A program made the translations under genes and the position numbers. The notes under the pieces were generated by a model. The model did no database searches, was not told the origin of the DNA, and worked only from the letters and a program-made list of their open reading frames with translations. Of a stretch of DNA of 64,000 bases, positions 16,035 through 24,620 are shown piece after piece (the first letter of the stretch is position 1; each line of letters begins with the position of its first letter). The DNA comes from JAMXLO01 sp963719805 (GTDB taxonomy: Bacteria > Pseudomonadota > Alphaproteobacteria > Acetobacterales > Acetobacteraceae). Where the stretch lies: assembly GCA_963719805.1 (NCBI GenBank), contig CAVRDF010000007.1, positions 1-64,000 on the forward strand, written 5' to 3'.

Positions 16035-16184
16035 CGGGTTCAGGTTCCCGATTGACGGCAGCGGTTGCAAAGGGTCGTGGCCGGATAACTCCCGGATGAT
16101 CGCGCTGCCAAAGCTGGGCTCGCGTCAAGCTTTTGCCATCGTTCGCGCTCATATGCTACTCCATTGAAAAAACAGGTGCTGCAT

Positions 16185-16271
16185 ATGCGCAGGAGAGACT
16201 GGATTTATCTCACCGCCTATGCTTCCGCTCTTTTGGTTTCGGTCTCAATACTGGCGGCGCGCCTTTTTTAA
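16185..16271 (+). CDS. 28-residue membrane peptide
   Basis: ATG 16185 encodes MRRRDWIYLTAYASALLVSV then SILAARLF and TAA. Three arginines precede a single hydrophobic helix, the classic inside-positive form of a tiny membrane protein. It follows the Nramp gene by 150 nt in the same direction. GGAGAG-type sequence is not evident before the ATG. Unknown function. Confidence 0.35.
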   Translation: MRRRDWIYLTAYASALLVSVSILAARLF

Positions 16272-16497
16272 TCATCGCAGAGAGGGTTCTGGTTGGAACC
16301 CGCTTCTATCGTGCCAAGCGATCCTAGGGTGGTGCTGCTACTCATCCTTCCGCCGCGGGCCATGGGGGGATAGCAGACCTTAGTTCACATGGAACGCTTC
16401 ACTGGCCATAAGAAAGTGGTGCCTGCTGACAACTTGAAGCAACCGACCCCACGCCGTGATGTTCGTTTGTCGCGCCATAATTTGACAGGGGACACGC

Positions 16498-17373
16498 ATG
16501 GCCGAGCATATCGTTGCAATATTTACGACCGATGCCGCTGCCGATGCAGCGGCGCGAGACCTGGAAACGGCAGGTATTCCGTCATCGGCGATCCGCCGCT
16601 ATCGCCCTCATGCTGAGGGATCAGCGCCAGGCACAACTAGCAGTTCAGAAACTACATCAACTGGCGGCGGCTTTTGGGCCTGGCTTCTGGGTGAAGAATC
16701 CAACACCGAAACCTCCGGCTCTTACTACCCGCGCGACGAAGAACAATATGTGCGAGGCGCCCGCGCCGGAAACGCCGTTGTCAACGTCGTGCTGGAGGAC
16801 GCGTCGCGCATCCACCAGGTCGTGACGATGTTGGAAGCGCATCATCCGCTTGAGATGCAGGAGGAGACGGACGAGACGGACGTCGATATTTCCGCCGCGG
16901 AGCTTTCGTCGATGTCCGCCCAACACTCATCCGGATCGTCAGCAGCCCCGCCGGTTTCGACTCCCACTCCGATGCAGCAGGGCGTCCGATCCGGTGAGGA
17001 AGAGGTCATTCCACTGGCGGCGGAGCAGATCGAAGTCGGCAAGCGCTCGGTTGATCGCGGCTTAACGCGGGTGCGTTGCTATGTGGTGGAGCGGCCGGTC
17101 GAGCAGGACATCACGCTGCGCGGCCAACGGGTTACGATCGAGCGCCGGCGTCCGATCCAGACCACAAACGTTGGCGGGGAAGCTTTTCAGGAGCGCGTGG
17201 TCGAAGTCCGCGAGACCGAAGAGGTGCCCGTCGTGACAAAGACCACGCATGTAGCGGAGGAAGTGACGATCCGAAAGGAGGAGACCGAGCGCACCGAAAC
17301 AGTGCGGGATACCGTCCGGCTTGAGGAGGTCGAGGTGACCGATGAACATGGGCGGCCAGTTTCTCGCCCATAA
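16498..17373 (+). CDS. YsnF/AvaK-type DUF2382 stress protein
   Basis: 291 residues. The N-terminal region (HIVAIFTTDAAADAAARDLE..., residues 3-100) is a ferredoxin-like 'general stress' domain. A Ser/Thr-rich linker follows. Residues 175-288 are the DUF2382 repeats: EEVIPLAAEQIEVGKRSVDR...VERPVEQDITLRGQRVTIER...VVEVRETEEVPVVTK...VAEEVTIRKEETERTETVRD. Highly charged, probably extended, cytoplasmic. Members are induced by desiccation, radiation or general stress in several bacteria. It is convergent with the membrane protein at 17404. Confidence 0.85.
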   Translation: MAEHIVAIFTTDAAADAAARDLETAGIPSSAIRRYRPHAEGSAPGTTSSSETTSTGGGFWAWLLGEESNTETSGSYYPRDEEQYVRGARAGNAVVNVVLEDASRIHQVVTMLEAHHPLEMQEETDETDVDISAAELSSMSAQHSSGSSAAPPVSTPTPMQQGVRSGEEEVIPLAAEQIEVGKRSVDRGLTRVRCYVVERPVEQDITLRGQRVTIERRRPIQTTNVGGEAFQERVVEVRETEEVPVVTKTTHVAEEVTIRKEETERTETVRDTVRLEEVEVTDEHGRPVSRP

Positions 17374-17380
17374 TCGACGC

Positions 17381-17412
17381 AGGAACTGGCGCGGGCTTCC
17401 GCGTCAGTTCCT
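17381..17412. terminator. Inverted repeat between convergent genes
   Basis: AGGAACTGGCGCGG (17381-17394) pairs with CGCGTCAGTTCCT (17400-17412). No T-run, but the placement between two converging genes suits a bidirectional transcription stop. It overlaps the last codons of the leftward gene. Confidence 0.5.
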
Positions 17413-17862
17413 ACTGCGGGCCTTCGAGCGGAATAACTGCCGGATCCGACCCAAGGGGCCTTCGCTTCGTCCACCAGTTTGATTGCGGCTACGACTAAGA
17501 AGGCGGGGCACGACCGGCAGAAGCGCAGTCAAAGTTAAGGCGGCCCGGGCGCCATCAAGCGCCTGCTGCCGAACCCGCAGGGCTTCCAGCTCTTCCGCCG
17601 TGGGGTTGGACTGTAGTGCGGGAAAACTCAAACCGGCGGCAATAACAAGATTGACCCCAAGAAGGAGAAGAGTGGCTGCTAATGGCGGGATATAAAGGCG
17701 CAGTCCCTGCCAGGCGGCGATCTCCCCGGTAATCAGTACGCCAAGCGCGAAAATAAACGCGAGGAAACCGAATACGGCGCGGCGAAGCTGGCGGGCCAGC
17801 ATCGCCCGCTGCCGCAGAAATTCCGCCTCGGCGGCGATCCTAAGAAGATTAACGCTCCGCAT
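17404..17862 (-). CDS. Membrane protein, YqjE/holin-III-like
   Basis: 152 residues: basic-amphipathic start, then two transmembrane helices (FGFLAFIFALGVLITGEIAA, about 32-51, and LAATLLLLGVNLVIAAGLSF, about 61-80), then a soluble helical tail rich in Arg. This two-helix layout is shared with YqjE-like/phage-holin III superfamily proteins, often found with ElaB/YqjD genes, as here (17900-18085). It likely sits in the inner membrane; exact role unknown. Confidence 0.6.
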   Translation of the reverse strand: MRSVNLLRIAAEAEFLRQRAMLARQLRRAVFGFLAFIFALGVLITGEIAAWQGLRLYIPPLAATLLLLGVNLVIAAGLSFPALQSNPTAEELEALRVRQQALDGARAALTLTALLPVVPRLLSRSRNQTGGRSEGPLGRIRQLFRSKARSRN

Positions 17863-17899
17863 TATGGTCGACGCTGTTCAGCGGCGGTGGAAATTTCGA

Positions 17900-18085
17900 T
17901 CAGATGATTTTCCCCAGGATGTAGCCGAGGACGAGCGCTGCCAGTGCCGTCCCCACGGGATGTTCCCTGACGTAGCGAACCAGCTCTTCCGTGGTCTCCT
18001 GTGATGGGCCGGACTGAATCGGTCGGCCCGCTTCATCGTAAAGCGCGCCGCCGGGGGAAGACGTTTCCATGCCGGTTTCGCTCAT
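17900..18085 (-). CDS. ElaB/YqjD-like tail-anchored membrane protein
   Basis: 61 residues; residues 28-40 form a helix (ETTEELVRYVREHP), then a C-terminal transmembrane helix with glycine zipper, VGTALAALVLGYILGKII. This is the pattern of ElaB/YqjD/DUF883 proteins, which anchor ribosomes or other partners at the inner membrane in stationary phase in E. coli; here it is by analogy only. It overlaps the ferritin-like gene by 4 nt, giving an operon of three leftward stress genes. Confidence 0.6.
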   Translation of the reverse strand: MSETGMETSSPGGALYDEAGRPIQSGPSQETTEELVRYVREHPVGTALAALVLGYILGKII

Positions 18086-18642
18086 GCCCGTGCCTTCTTT
18101 CTGGGGGCGGCTTCTTTCCGGCGCGATTCAGCTTCTCCCTCTTCCTCCTCTTCCCCCTCCATTGCGGCCGGCATGATGTGTTGCGCGGTCACCTCGGTTA
18201 GCTTGACATCGGTCTGCTTCTCTTCTTCGAGCGTCGCGGTCAGCAGCTCGACGATTTCCGTTTCGCCAAGAGCCTTGGCGAGCGCGATGTCGGTGCCGTA
18301 GGCGGCGATCTCATAGTGCTCGATGCGCTGCATGCCGGCGACCACCACCAAGTCCATAATCGGGCCTTTTTTCTGCTCCCCGATCTCGTGCTGTGCTTCC
18401 TCGACGAGCCCACGCATCGCCTCGCAGACTTTACGTCCCGGCCGGATTTGCAGTTTTTCCATCGCCTGCTCGACCCGCTCGATCTGCGTTTGGGTCTGTT
18501 CGATATGAAGCTGGATGCCCTGCTTGAGGGCGGCCGCACTCACCACGCGCAAAGCCTTTTGCATGCACCGCAACGCCTGCTTCTCAGCGCTGTATGCGTC
18601 TTTCAGCTCTTCTCCGAGCAACTCGCGAACTTCGGATTCCAT
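18082..18642 (-). CDS. YciE/YciF-type ferritin-like protein (DUF892)
   Basis: The ATG at 18642 starts MESEVRELLGEELKDAYSAE, the classic DUF892 start, followed by four long helices with the E...E/H pairs expected for a ferritin-like diiron site (DAYSAEKQ; MQRIEHYEIAAYGT). The tail is acidic then Lys-rich (EGEEEEEGEAESRRKEA), longer than usual. 186 residues. Members are linked to oxidative and osmotic stress. Overlaps the downstream ElaB-like gene. Confidence 0.85.
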   Translation of the reverse strand: MESEVRELLGEELKDAYSAEKQALRCMQKALRVVSAAALKQGIQLHIEQTQTQIERVEQAMEKLQIRPGRKVCEAMRGLVEEAQHEIGEQKKGPIMDLVVVAGMQRIEHYEIAAYGTDIALAKALGETEIVELLTATLEEEKQTDVKLTEVTAQHIMPAAMEGEEEEEGEAESRRKEAAPRKKARA

Positions 18643-18747
18643 CGTTGATGATACCTCCGTTGCAATAGCGTTGATATGGCAGACCCCGTCGCCAGAGCCT
18701 GGGACGTTTAGAGATAGGCGGTTGTTCGGCTTACGTCGCGATAAACA

Positions 18748-18771
18748 GAGCAGGCGCGCCACCGCCTGCTC
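18748..18771 (-). terminator. Terminator of the exported-protein gene
   Basis: GAGCAGGCG (18748-18756) and CGCCTGCTC (18763-18771) form a 9-bp stem with loop CGCCAC. On the minus strand the stem is followed by TGTTTAT, and it lies 17 nt after the stop of the gene 18788-19081. Confidence 0.7.
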
Positions 18772-18787
18772 GTGTCCTGAGAGGGAG

Positions 18788-19081
18788 CTACTGTTTAGCG
18801 CCGCCGGTCCCGCCGCTGCCGCTGCCCGAACCATCACTCTTCGGTGCATTCGCCTGGCCCATCGGTGTCGCGAACTGTCCGCTTGGGGCAACTGCGGTGG
18901 TTTGCGGCGTCACGGCGGTCGAATTCGGCGGAGTCATCGTGGTCTGCACGGAACCCGGAATGGCGGTCGATACAGCCGGATTAGCTGTTGTCGCATCGGT
19001 CGTGCCGCTGGCAGCGAAGCCAGCACCCGCGGCCGCAACCCCGAGTATCGCTGCAAAGCTCAAAATACGCGTCGTTTTCAT
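18788..19081 (-). CDS. Small exported Thr/Pro/Gly-rich protein
   Basis: 97 residues. Signal peptide MKTTRILSFAAILGVAAAGA with cleavage probably after GFA-A. The mature part is low complexity: Thr/Ala/Pro-rich centre, then a Gly/Ser tail (SGSGSGGTGGAKQ). No cysteines. It is likely periplasmic and disordered. The ATG at 19081 lies 7 nt after GGAGACC. It sits upstream of the ferritin-like operon with its own terminator. Confidence 0.6.
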   Translation of the reverse strand: MKTTRILSFAAILGVAAAGAGFAASGTTDATTANPAVSTAIPGSVQTTMTPPNSTAVTPQTTAVAPSGQFATPMGQANAPKSDGSGSGSGGTGGAKQ

Positions 19082-19325
19082 GGGAGGGTCTCCTATCGCG
19101 CATACCGCAACGCCGGAACTAGGAAGGCGATGCCCGGCACACGCGAAAGAGAAGAAATTCCGCATCGATACTAATCGAATTGGCGGAAGCGGGACGCGGC
19201 CGGTGAATTGCGTGCATTCTACATCACGAAAATTGCCGACCTCGACTACAACGACGTTATCTTCGCTTTCTTCAAGACGGCGCCTGCGAGCGCCGTTCGT
19301 GCGAAACGACCGCAGCATCCTTTTT

Positions 19326-19526
19326 CTATCGCGATCGGATCCTGCTGTGCCGCTTGGTCGTCATGGGGACTAGCTCCTTCAGGGCAGCCGCGCCCGCAGC
19401 ATACGCCTCATACATCGTCTTGTAGGTATCAGTCGAAGCAGCCTCGATCGCCCTGCCGTGAGTGGTGCTGTGGACGATCTGCCAAATGAAGACATTTGGC
19501 CCAGACTGGGGTTGAGCCTTCACCAA
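19326..19526 (-). CDS. Small conserved hypothetical protein
   Basis: 66 residues: VKAQPQSGPNVFIWQIVHST, then TYKTMYEAYAAGAAALKELV and a basic tail. It appears to be one small alpha/beta domain with an AYAAGAAAL helix, of the kind seen in several alphaproteobacterial genomes without assigned function. The initiator could lie a few codons upstream. It neighbours a receiver gene in the same direction. Confidence 0.5.
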   Translation of the reverse strand: MVKAQPQSGPNVFIWQIVHSTTHGRAIEAASTDTYKTMYEAYAAGAAALKELVPMTTKRHSRIRSR

Positions 19527-19611
19527 GACACGGAAGGGTTCGCTGAGACTGACGCCCGTCCGGGTCGAGGAGTCGCCGCGGTGGTTTCTGTCAGCGCAAG
19601 CTCGCGACCGG

Positions 19612-19983
19612 TCACGCGACCGCTGCGAGCTCCCGGATATGGCGAACGACGTGCGAATGCTGGTATGGCTTTGTCAAGAACCGACTTTTTCCAGGAAGCG
19701 TCGCTCGGTCCGGGAGCGGACGCGCCGAGGTGATGAGCAGCGCGATCTTAGGCCAGTTTTTCGAGGTGTGATGGGCAAGCGCCAGACCGTCCATCGTGCC
19801 GGGCATCTGAATATCGGTGAATAATACGTGGATGCGAGCAGCATGCTGTTCGAGCACACTTAAGGCGGCCTCGGCGTGCTCCGCTTCCATCACCTCGAGG
19901 CCAGCATCGCGGAGCGCCTCGACAACGACAAGGCGGACCAACTCCTCGTCCTCGGCGACCAGGACGAGAATCAGATCCAACAT
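19612..19983 (-). CDS. Single-domain response regulator
   Basis: 123 residues with a complete receiver set: acidic pair EDE (11-13), phospho-acceptor D57 in VLFTDIQMPG, Ser/Thr in LLITSARP, and K in FLTKPY. No output domain. It is of the type that pairs with HDFNNLL hybrid kinases; the nearest candidate is the broken hybrid kinase at 20319-22284, divergently oriented 335 nt away. Confidence 0.9.
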   Translation of the reverse strand: MLDLILVLVAEDEELVRLVVVEALRDAGLEVMEAEHAEAALSVLEQHAARIHVLFTDIQMPGTMDGLALAHHTSKNWPKIALLITSARPLPDRATLPGKSRFLTKPYQHSHVVRHIRELAAVA

Positions 19984-20318
19984 CTCTTTTCCTCCGAACA
20001 GAGAACTGAAACTGATTACACACGCCTTCGGTTGCCCCTTCTGGCTTTTGTGACCGTTGGGTTTTCGTGGGAAGCAGGTGTGGGCATGCCTGGAACCTTC
20101 TGATCAGGAAAAGCATCTCGCCCAGGATTGACCTGAAGGAATGGTCCTCTCCGCGAAACTGACTTACCCTCCGGTAGCGGACGTCATTATCTTGGTGCGG
20201 CTCTGCCGGCGCTTTTTCCGCGGGCTGTGCATCGCACGAATGCCGGAGATAATCTCGCCTCTGATTCGGCTTGGTGACTCCCTGGAGGGACCAAGCGTCA
20301 TGTGCACGAGGTCAGCCA
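19984..20318. other. Divergent intergenic region
   Basis: 335 nt between the leftward receiver and the rightward hybrid kinase. All frames are short or without recognisable motifs. It should hold both promoters; I cannot single out -35/-10 elements with confidence. Confidence 0.4.
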
Positions 20319-22284
20319 ATGAGCGATACCGGCGATACGCCCCTCTTGACCAAGGGCAATGAGGAACTCCTGCACCTGCGGGAAATGTTCGCGCAATCGC
20401 CGAGCTTTTCGGCGCTGCTCGATGGCCCGGAGTATCGCTTCGTTCTGACCAATGCCGCGTATCAGCGGCTGGTCGAACACCGTCCCGTTATCGGCCTGAC
20501 CGTTCGCGAAGCATTTCCCGAGGTCGAGCGGCAGGGTTTCCTGGCTCTCCTCGACGAGGTTTTCGCCACCGGAAAGCCCTTCGTGGGCAGGGATGTGGAG
20601 ATCGTTCTCCAGTCACCGCACGATGACACGGTCAAGACCCACTTCCTGGATTTCGTCTACCAGCCGGTTAAGCACAAGTCGGGCCGCGTGACTGGGATCT
20701 TCGTCGAAGGCTCGGACCAAACTGAGCGGCACGTAACGGAGGTCGCTCTGCGTGCTTCAGAAGCCAGTCTGCGCGAGCTGAACCGTGAGCTGGAACGGCG
20801 GGTCATCGAGCGCGCGCAGGCGCGAGGGCTGACCTGGCAGCTCAGCCCCGATCTACTAGGTGCGCTCAACTCGCAAGGCTACTTCGAGACATCCAATCCC
20901 GCGTGGCAGACCGTGCTCGGCTGGTCAGAAGAAGAAGTTGCCAGCATGTCGATCTTCGAACTGCTGCATCCGGATGACGTCGAGCATACCCGGGCCGGCT
21001 TCGAACTCGTCTTAGTTGGTCAGCCGGCGCTCCGCTTCGCCAATCGTTATCGCTGCAAGGATGGCGGCCATCGCTGGATTTCGTGGGTCGGCATCCTGGA
21101 AGATGGCTTCATCTATTGCACCGGCCGTGACATCACTGTCGAGAAGCTGGCGGAAATCGAGCTCGCAGAAGCGCAGGAGGCACTTCGCCAGTCGCAGAAG
21201 ATGGAGGCCATCGGCCAGCTCACCGGCGGCATCGCGCACGATTTCAATAACCTGCTGACAGGCCCCCGCTTCATGGACGCGGCGACGAGCATCCGCGCAG
21301 CGGGCAGCGGCGCTGACGCACCGGCTGCTTGCTTTCGCCCGGCGCCAATCGCTGGACATTCGGCCCAACAACGCCAACCGGTTGATCGTGAGCATCGAGG
21401 ACCTGCTACGCCGCACTTTGGGCGAGCTGATCGAGCTACGGATAGACCGTGCCGCCGATCTCTGGCCGGCTTTCACCGACACCAACCAGCTCGAGAACGC
21501 GTTGCTGAATCTCGCCATCAATTCGCGGGACGCCATGCTCGAAGGCGGCACGTTGACGATTTCGACCGCGAACTGCCGGCTCACCAAAGCGCAAATTGCC
21601 CACCAGGAAGGCGTCGAGCCAGGTGATTACGTCGTCATTCGCGTCGCGGATACAGGGTCGGGTATGTCACCTGACGTGATCGCAAAGGCGACCGATCCGT
21701 TCTTCACCACCAAAGCGGTAGGAGAAGGAACCGGACTAGGGCTTTCAATGATCTACGGCTTCCTGAGGCAGAGCCGGGGATATCTCCACATCAGCAGCCA
21801 ATTAGGGCAGGGCACAACCGTCGAACTTTATCTACCAAGGTCACAGCAGGAGGCCATCATCCTCGATGTGCCTGCAACCATCGCGGCGCGGGGCCAGGGC
21901 GAAACCATTCTCGTCGTGGAGGACGATCCCAACGTCCGGACGATCATCAGCGATGTGCTGGAGGAACTTAGCTACTTGGTGCTGAAAGTGCCGGACGCCC
22001 GCGCGGCGATCCCTATTCTGCAATCGAACCAGCCAATCGATCTGATGGTGTCCGATGTCGTGCTGCCGCATGTGAACGGCCGCAAGCTTGCCGAAGTCGC
22101 GCGGGCGGTGCGCCCGAACCTCAAGGTGCTGTTCGTCAGCGGCTACGCCGAGAACGCCATGCTGCGTGGCAGTTTCCTCGACCATGGCATGGACATGCTG
22201 ATGAAACCGTTCGACCTGGACGCGCTTGGCGCGAAGGTGCGGCTTCTAATCGAGAAAGGAGATTTCCCGGCATCCGCCTCATGA
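20319..22284 (+). pseudogene. Hybrid sensor kinase with deletion after the H-box
   Basis: The ATG at 20319 starts MSDTGDTPLLTKGNEELLHL. Domains: PAS_4-type (about 20-150), a coiled linker, a second PAS (about 200-310, ending GRDITVEKLAEIEL), H-box QKMEAIGQLTGGIAHDFNNL, then in the other frame the second HisKA helix (ALTHRLLAFARRQSLD), HATPase (NLAINSRDAM, DTGSGMS, TGLGLS) and a receiver (ILVVEDDPNVRT; VSDVVLPHVNG; LMKPF). About 25 residues that normally follow HDFNNLLTG are missing at 21262, and the frame changes near 21295. The missing segment is part of the dimerisation helix, so the copy is probably non-functional unless this is an assembly fault. Confidence 0.8.
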
Positions 22285-22462
22285 CGCGAACTTGGGGTTG
22301 CGCTCCTCGAGTGCGTCAACAGGGGTGGGGCCGCAGTTCGATGTCGTAGTGTAGTTGCGCCGTAGTGAGTCCGCGCCGCGCCGCTCGGCGCATCTGCCGA
22401 GTCAGCGGCGCAGGTGGTAAAAGCTGCTCCAGGATCGGATCGACCGGTGCAGTGCAGACCCG

Positions 22463-22914
22463 TCACCGGCGAATAAAAAAGGAGACGGTCCGGCCTGGCC
22501 TGCCGGTGCAGTCGCGCACGATTACATGCCCAGCGATCAACATGTTGATTGCGTCCTCGCTGCAGCGGTAGGCGGTCGCGACGATGAGCAACTCCGCCTG
22601 TCCTGTGCGTTTGGCGAGGGACTGGGGCCCCGTCGAAGAACTCCCGAAAGTGTCTCGCCGTCGCGTCGCTGGACGTGTTGCATACAGGCCTCGACAATCA
22701 TCGTCACCGCCATGACATTCTCGGCGTAGCAATGCATGTGCATAAGCTGATAATTAGTTGCACTACTGTCCGCACTGTCCCACGGCGTTTCGATCTGATA
22801 GGCGCAGTCGTGCGTCGTGACGGCAAACCGCGTCATGACTTGACCGGCGTTGAAAAGCGATTGCTCTGCAAGCCCTATGTGCGCCGCCATACGTTGCACG
22901 GCGCGTGGTTTCAC
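22463..22914 (-). pseudogene. Conserved hypothetical protein, one frameshift
   Basis: From 22914: MKPRAVQRMAAHIGLAEQSL, FNAGQVMTRFAVTTHDCAYQ, then CMQHVQRRDGET, and after a frame change near 22640 AKRTGQAELLIVATAYRCSE, DAINMLIAGHVIVRDCTGRP and VSFFIRR with the stop at 22463. Together about 150 residues of even, conserved-looking sequence, mostly helical, with several His/Cys. I do not recognise the family. Confidence 0.45.
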
Positions 22915-22972
22915 TCATGGTTTTGCGATGGTGGCTGATATATTTAGGTTGTTGCGCTACCGTTCAGTAAAA

Positions 22973-23956
22973 TCAAGCGGTAATCATAAGTAGTGTGAAG
23001 CCGCTGCCCTTCAAGGGTTTCGTCTGCGGCCCATAATGCCGTTTATGGAAAGTCGACCATCGCGCATCCTCACCCGCTTCCATGTAAACGCGCTCGATCT
23101 CTTCCTCCGTCGAAGCGAGCAGCTTGCATAATGCCTCCGCGTCATCGCCGTCTACGGTATGTCGGACAAACGCCTTCATGGCGTCCAGCACCATCAGCGG
23201 CACAAACATAAACTGGTTGATGTGAGTGACGCACGGGTTGCTCCTTGGGCGAAATGCGAACGCTCCTTCTCCGTCGCGCTTTTCGAGATAGTGAAACAGC
23301 AGAGCGGGCCAGGTGCCGTGCACATGATGGGAGCCAATTTTCTGCGCGACGATATGCAGTAGGCGGTCGAAGCCCAGCCCGTCCATCATCGCCGCAAGGT
23401 CCCGTTGCTTTTTAGCGGACACAATTCCCTCCACCGTCAGCCCCGAAGCGTCGATCTGCTTGGCGATCGACTTCAACATCCGCGCCTCGATGGGTAGGAC
23501 GGTGCCGCCGTTCGCTGCGATATTGGCTTCGATGCGGGCTCTAAATTCGAGTTCCGTTTTCAGGCCATCCGCCAGATATCGGGTAAATTCCTCGTCCGAA
23601 GCGCTGTGACAAAGCCAGATTATTTTGACCGCGCTCTCGAATATGCAGCGATCCAATATCGCAGTTGTCTCTCCAAATTTTCGTTCGCAAGAAAGCGCGA
23701 CGTTCGACAGCATTAACCGGGCACAGCGATTTAATAGCCCCGCCAAGACATAGTAATGCTGCGGCGAAATCGCCCGATATGCGGGCGATTTCGGCATTAT
23801 ATGAGCGGCGACAAGGCACAGCGAACCTACGAATTTATACCACTCGAACAGGACCGGCTTATAATCGCCGGTGTCTCGGCAACGCTGCATATCCTCGTCT
23901 GAAAACGTGGGGGCGTCAGGAATTATGTTTTCATAGTGTGAGGGGGAGCCGTGCAT
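22973..23956 (-). CDS. DUF5677-like protein, coupled to the resolvase
   Basis: The ATG at 23956 gives about 327 residues: MHGSPSHYENIIPDAPTFSD..., helices, LNRCARLMLSNVALSCERKF, then H-x-x-G-x-W type region SHHVHGTWPALLFHYLEK. The pattern of an all-helical protein with R-x-x-x-E and a late H-V-H-G-T-W resembles DUF5677 proteins (function unknown, often in mobile or defence loci); the assignment is moderate. Its ATG overlaps the resolvase stop (TAATG), so translation is coupled. No frame damage. Confidence 0.55.
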   Translation of the reverse strand: MHGSPSHYENIIPDAPTFSDEDMQRCRDTGDYKPVLFEWYKFVGSLCLVAAHIMPKSPAYRAISPQHYYVLAGLLNRCARLMLSNVALSCERKFGETTAILDRCIFESAVKIIWLCHSASDEEFTRYLADGLKTELEFRARIEANIAANGGTVLPIEARMLKSIAKQIDASGLTVEGIVSAKKQRDLAAMMDGLGFDRLLHIVAQKIGSHHVHGTWPALLFHYLEKRDGEGAFAFRPRSNPCVTHINQFMFVPLMVLDAMKAFVRHTVDGDDAEALCKLLASTEEEIERVYMEAGEDARWSTFHKRHYGPQTKPLKGSGFTLLMITA

Positions 23957-24522
23957 TATGCCAACCTCGAAATCGTCGCCCGTCCGACGTTGTAGCTTTT
24001 CGCCAGTTCCTTGAGCGTGGCACCTTCGGCCCGCCGCCGCCGTGCTTCTTTCTGCTGCTGCGGGGTGAGCTTCGGCGGTCGGCCCATGTGCTGGCCGCGC
24101 GCCTTCGCCCGCTCGCGTCCTTCGGCGGTGCGTGTGCGGATTAGATCGCGCTCCACGTCCGCCAGTCCGCCGAGAACCGAAATCATCAATCGCCCGGTGC
24201 TGGTGCCAGTGTCGGCCCACGGCTCCGCCAGTGACTGGAATTGCGCCTTGGCGTCCACGATCTGCTTGACGATGGCGAACAGGTCAAAGGTGGATCGCGC
24301 CAGCCGGTCAATGCGCGTCACCGTCACCACATGGCCGGGATCTATTGCTTTCAGCATCTTCAACAGTTCGCGCCGATCAGCCCGCGCGCCCGTCACCTTC
24401 TCCCGGTAAATCTTCGCGCATCCCGCCTTACGCAACTGCTCAAGCTGCGCATCGAGCGTCTGGCCGTAGGTGCTGACGCGGGCATAGCCAATAGGGCGTT
24501 TTTGCGGTTTCTTTTCGGGCAT
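23956..24522 (-). CDS. Tn3-type serine resolvase/invertase
   Basis: 188 residues. Catalytic domain: IGYARVSTYGQTLDAQLEQL with the nucleophile Ser17 in RVST, then R-x-E-L-L-K-M and IDRLARSTFDL. The E-helix and the HTH domain (KLTPQQQKEARRRRAEGATL, NVGRATISRL) are complete. The catalytic arginines are present. It would cut and rejoin at short sites. Its 3' end is nearly identical to the remnant at 7345-7574; in both places a different gene is fused directly behind it. Confidence 0.92.
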   Translation of the reverse strand: MPEKKPQKRPIGYARVSTYGQTLDAQLEQLRKAGCAKIYREKVTGARADRRELLKMLKAIDPGHVVTVTRIDRLARSTFDLFAIVKQIVDAKAQFQSLAEPWADTGTSTGRLMISVLGGLADVERDLIRTRTAEGRERAKARGQHMGRPPKLTPQQQKEARRRRAEGATLKELAKSYNVGRATISRLA

Positions 24523-24620
24523 ATCTTATGAGGCAGCATAACCCGCTGATATTATGGGGTCAATGGAAGTGCTCGCGCCCAGCCCGGGCGCTCGGTATGA
24601 TAGCGGGATGACGCAAGGCA

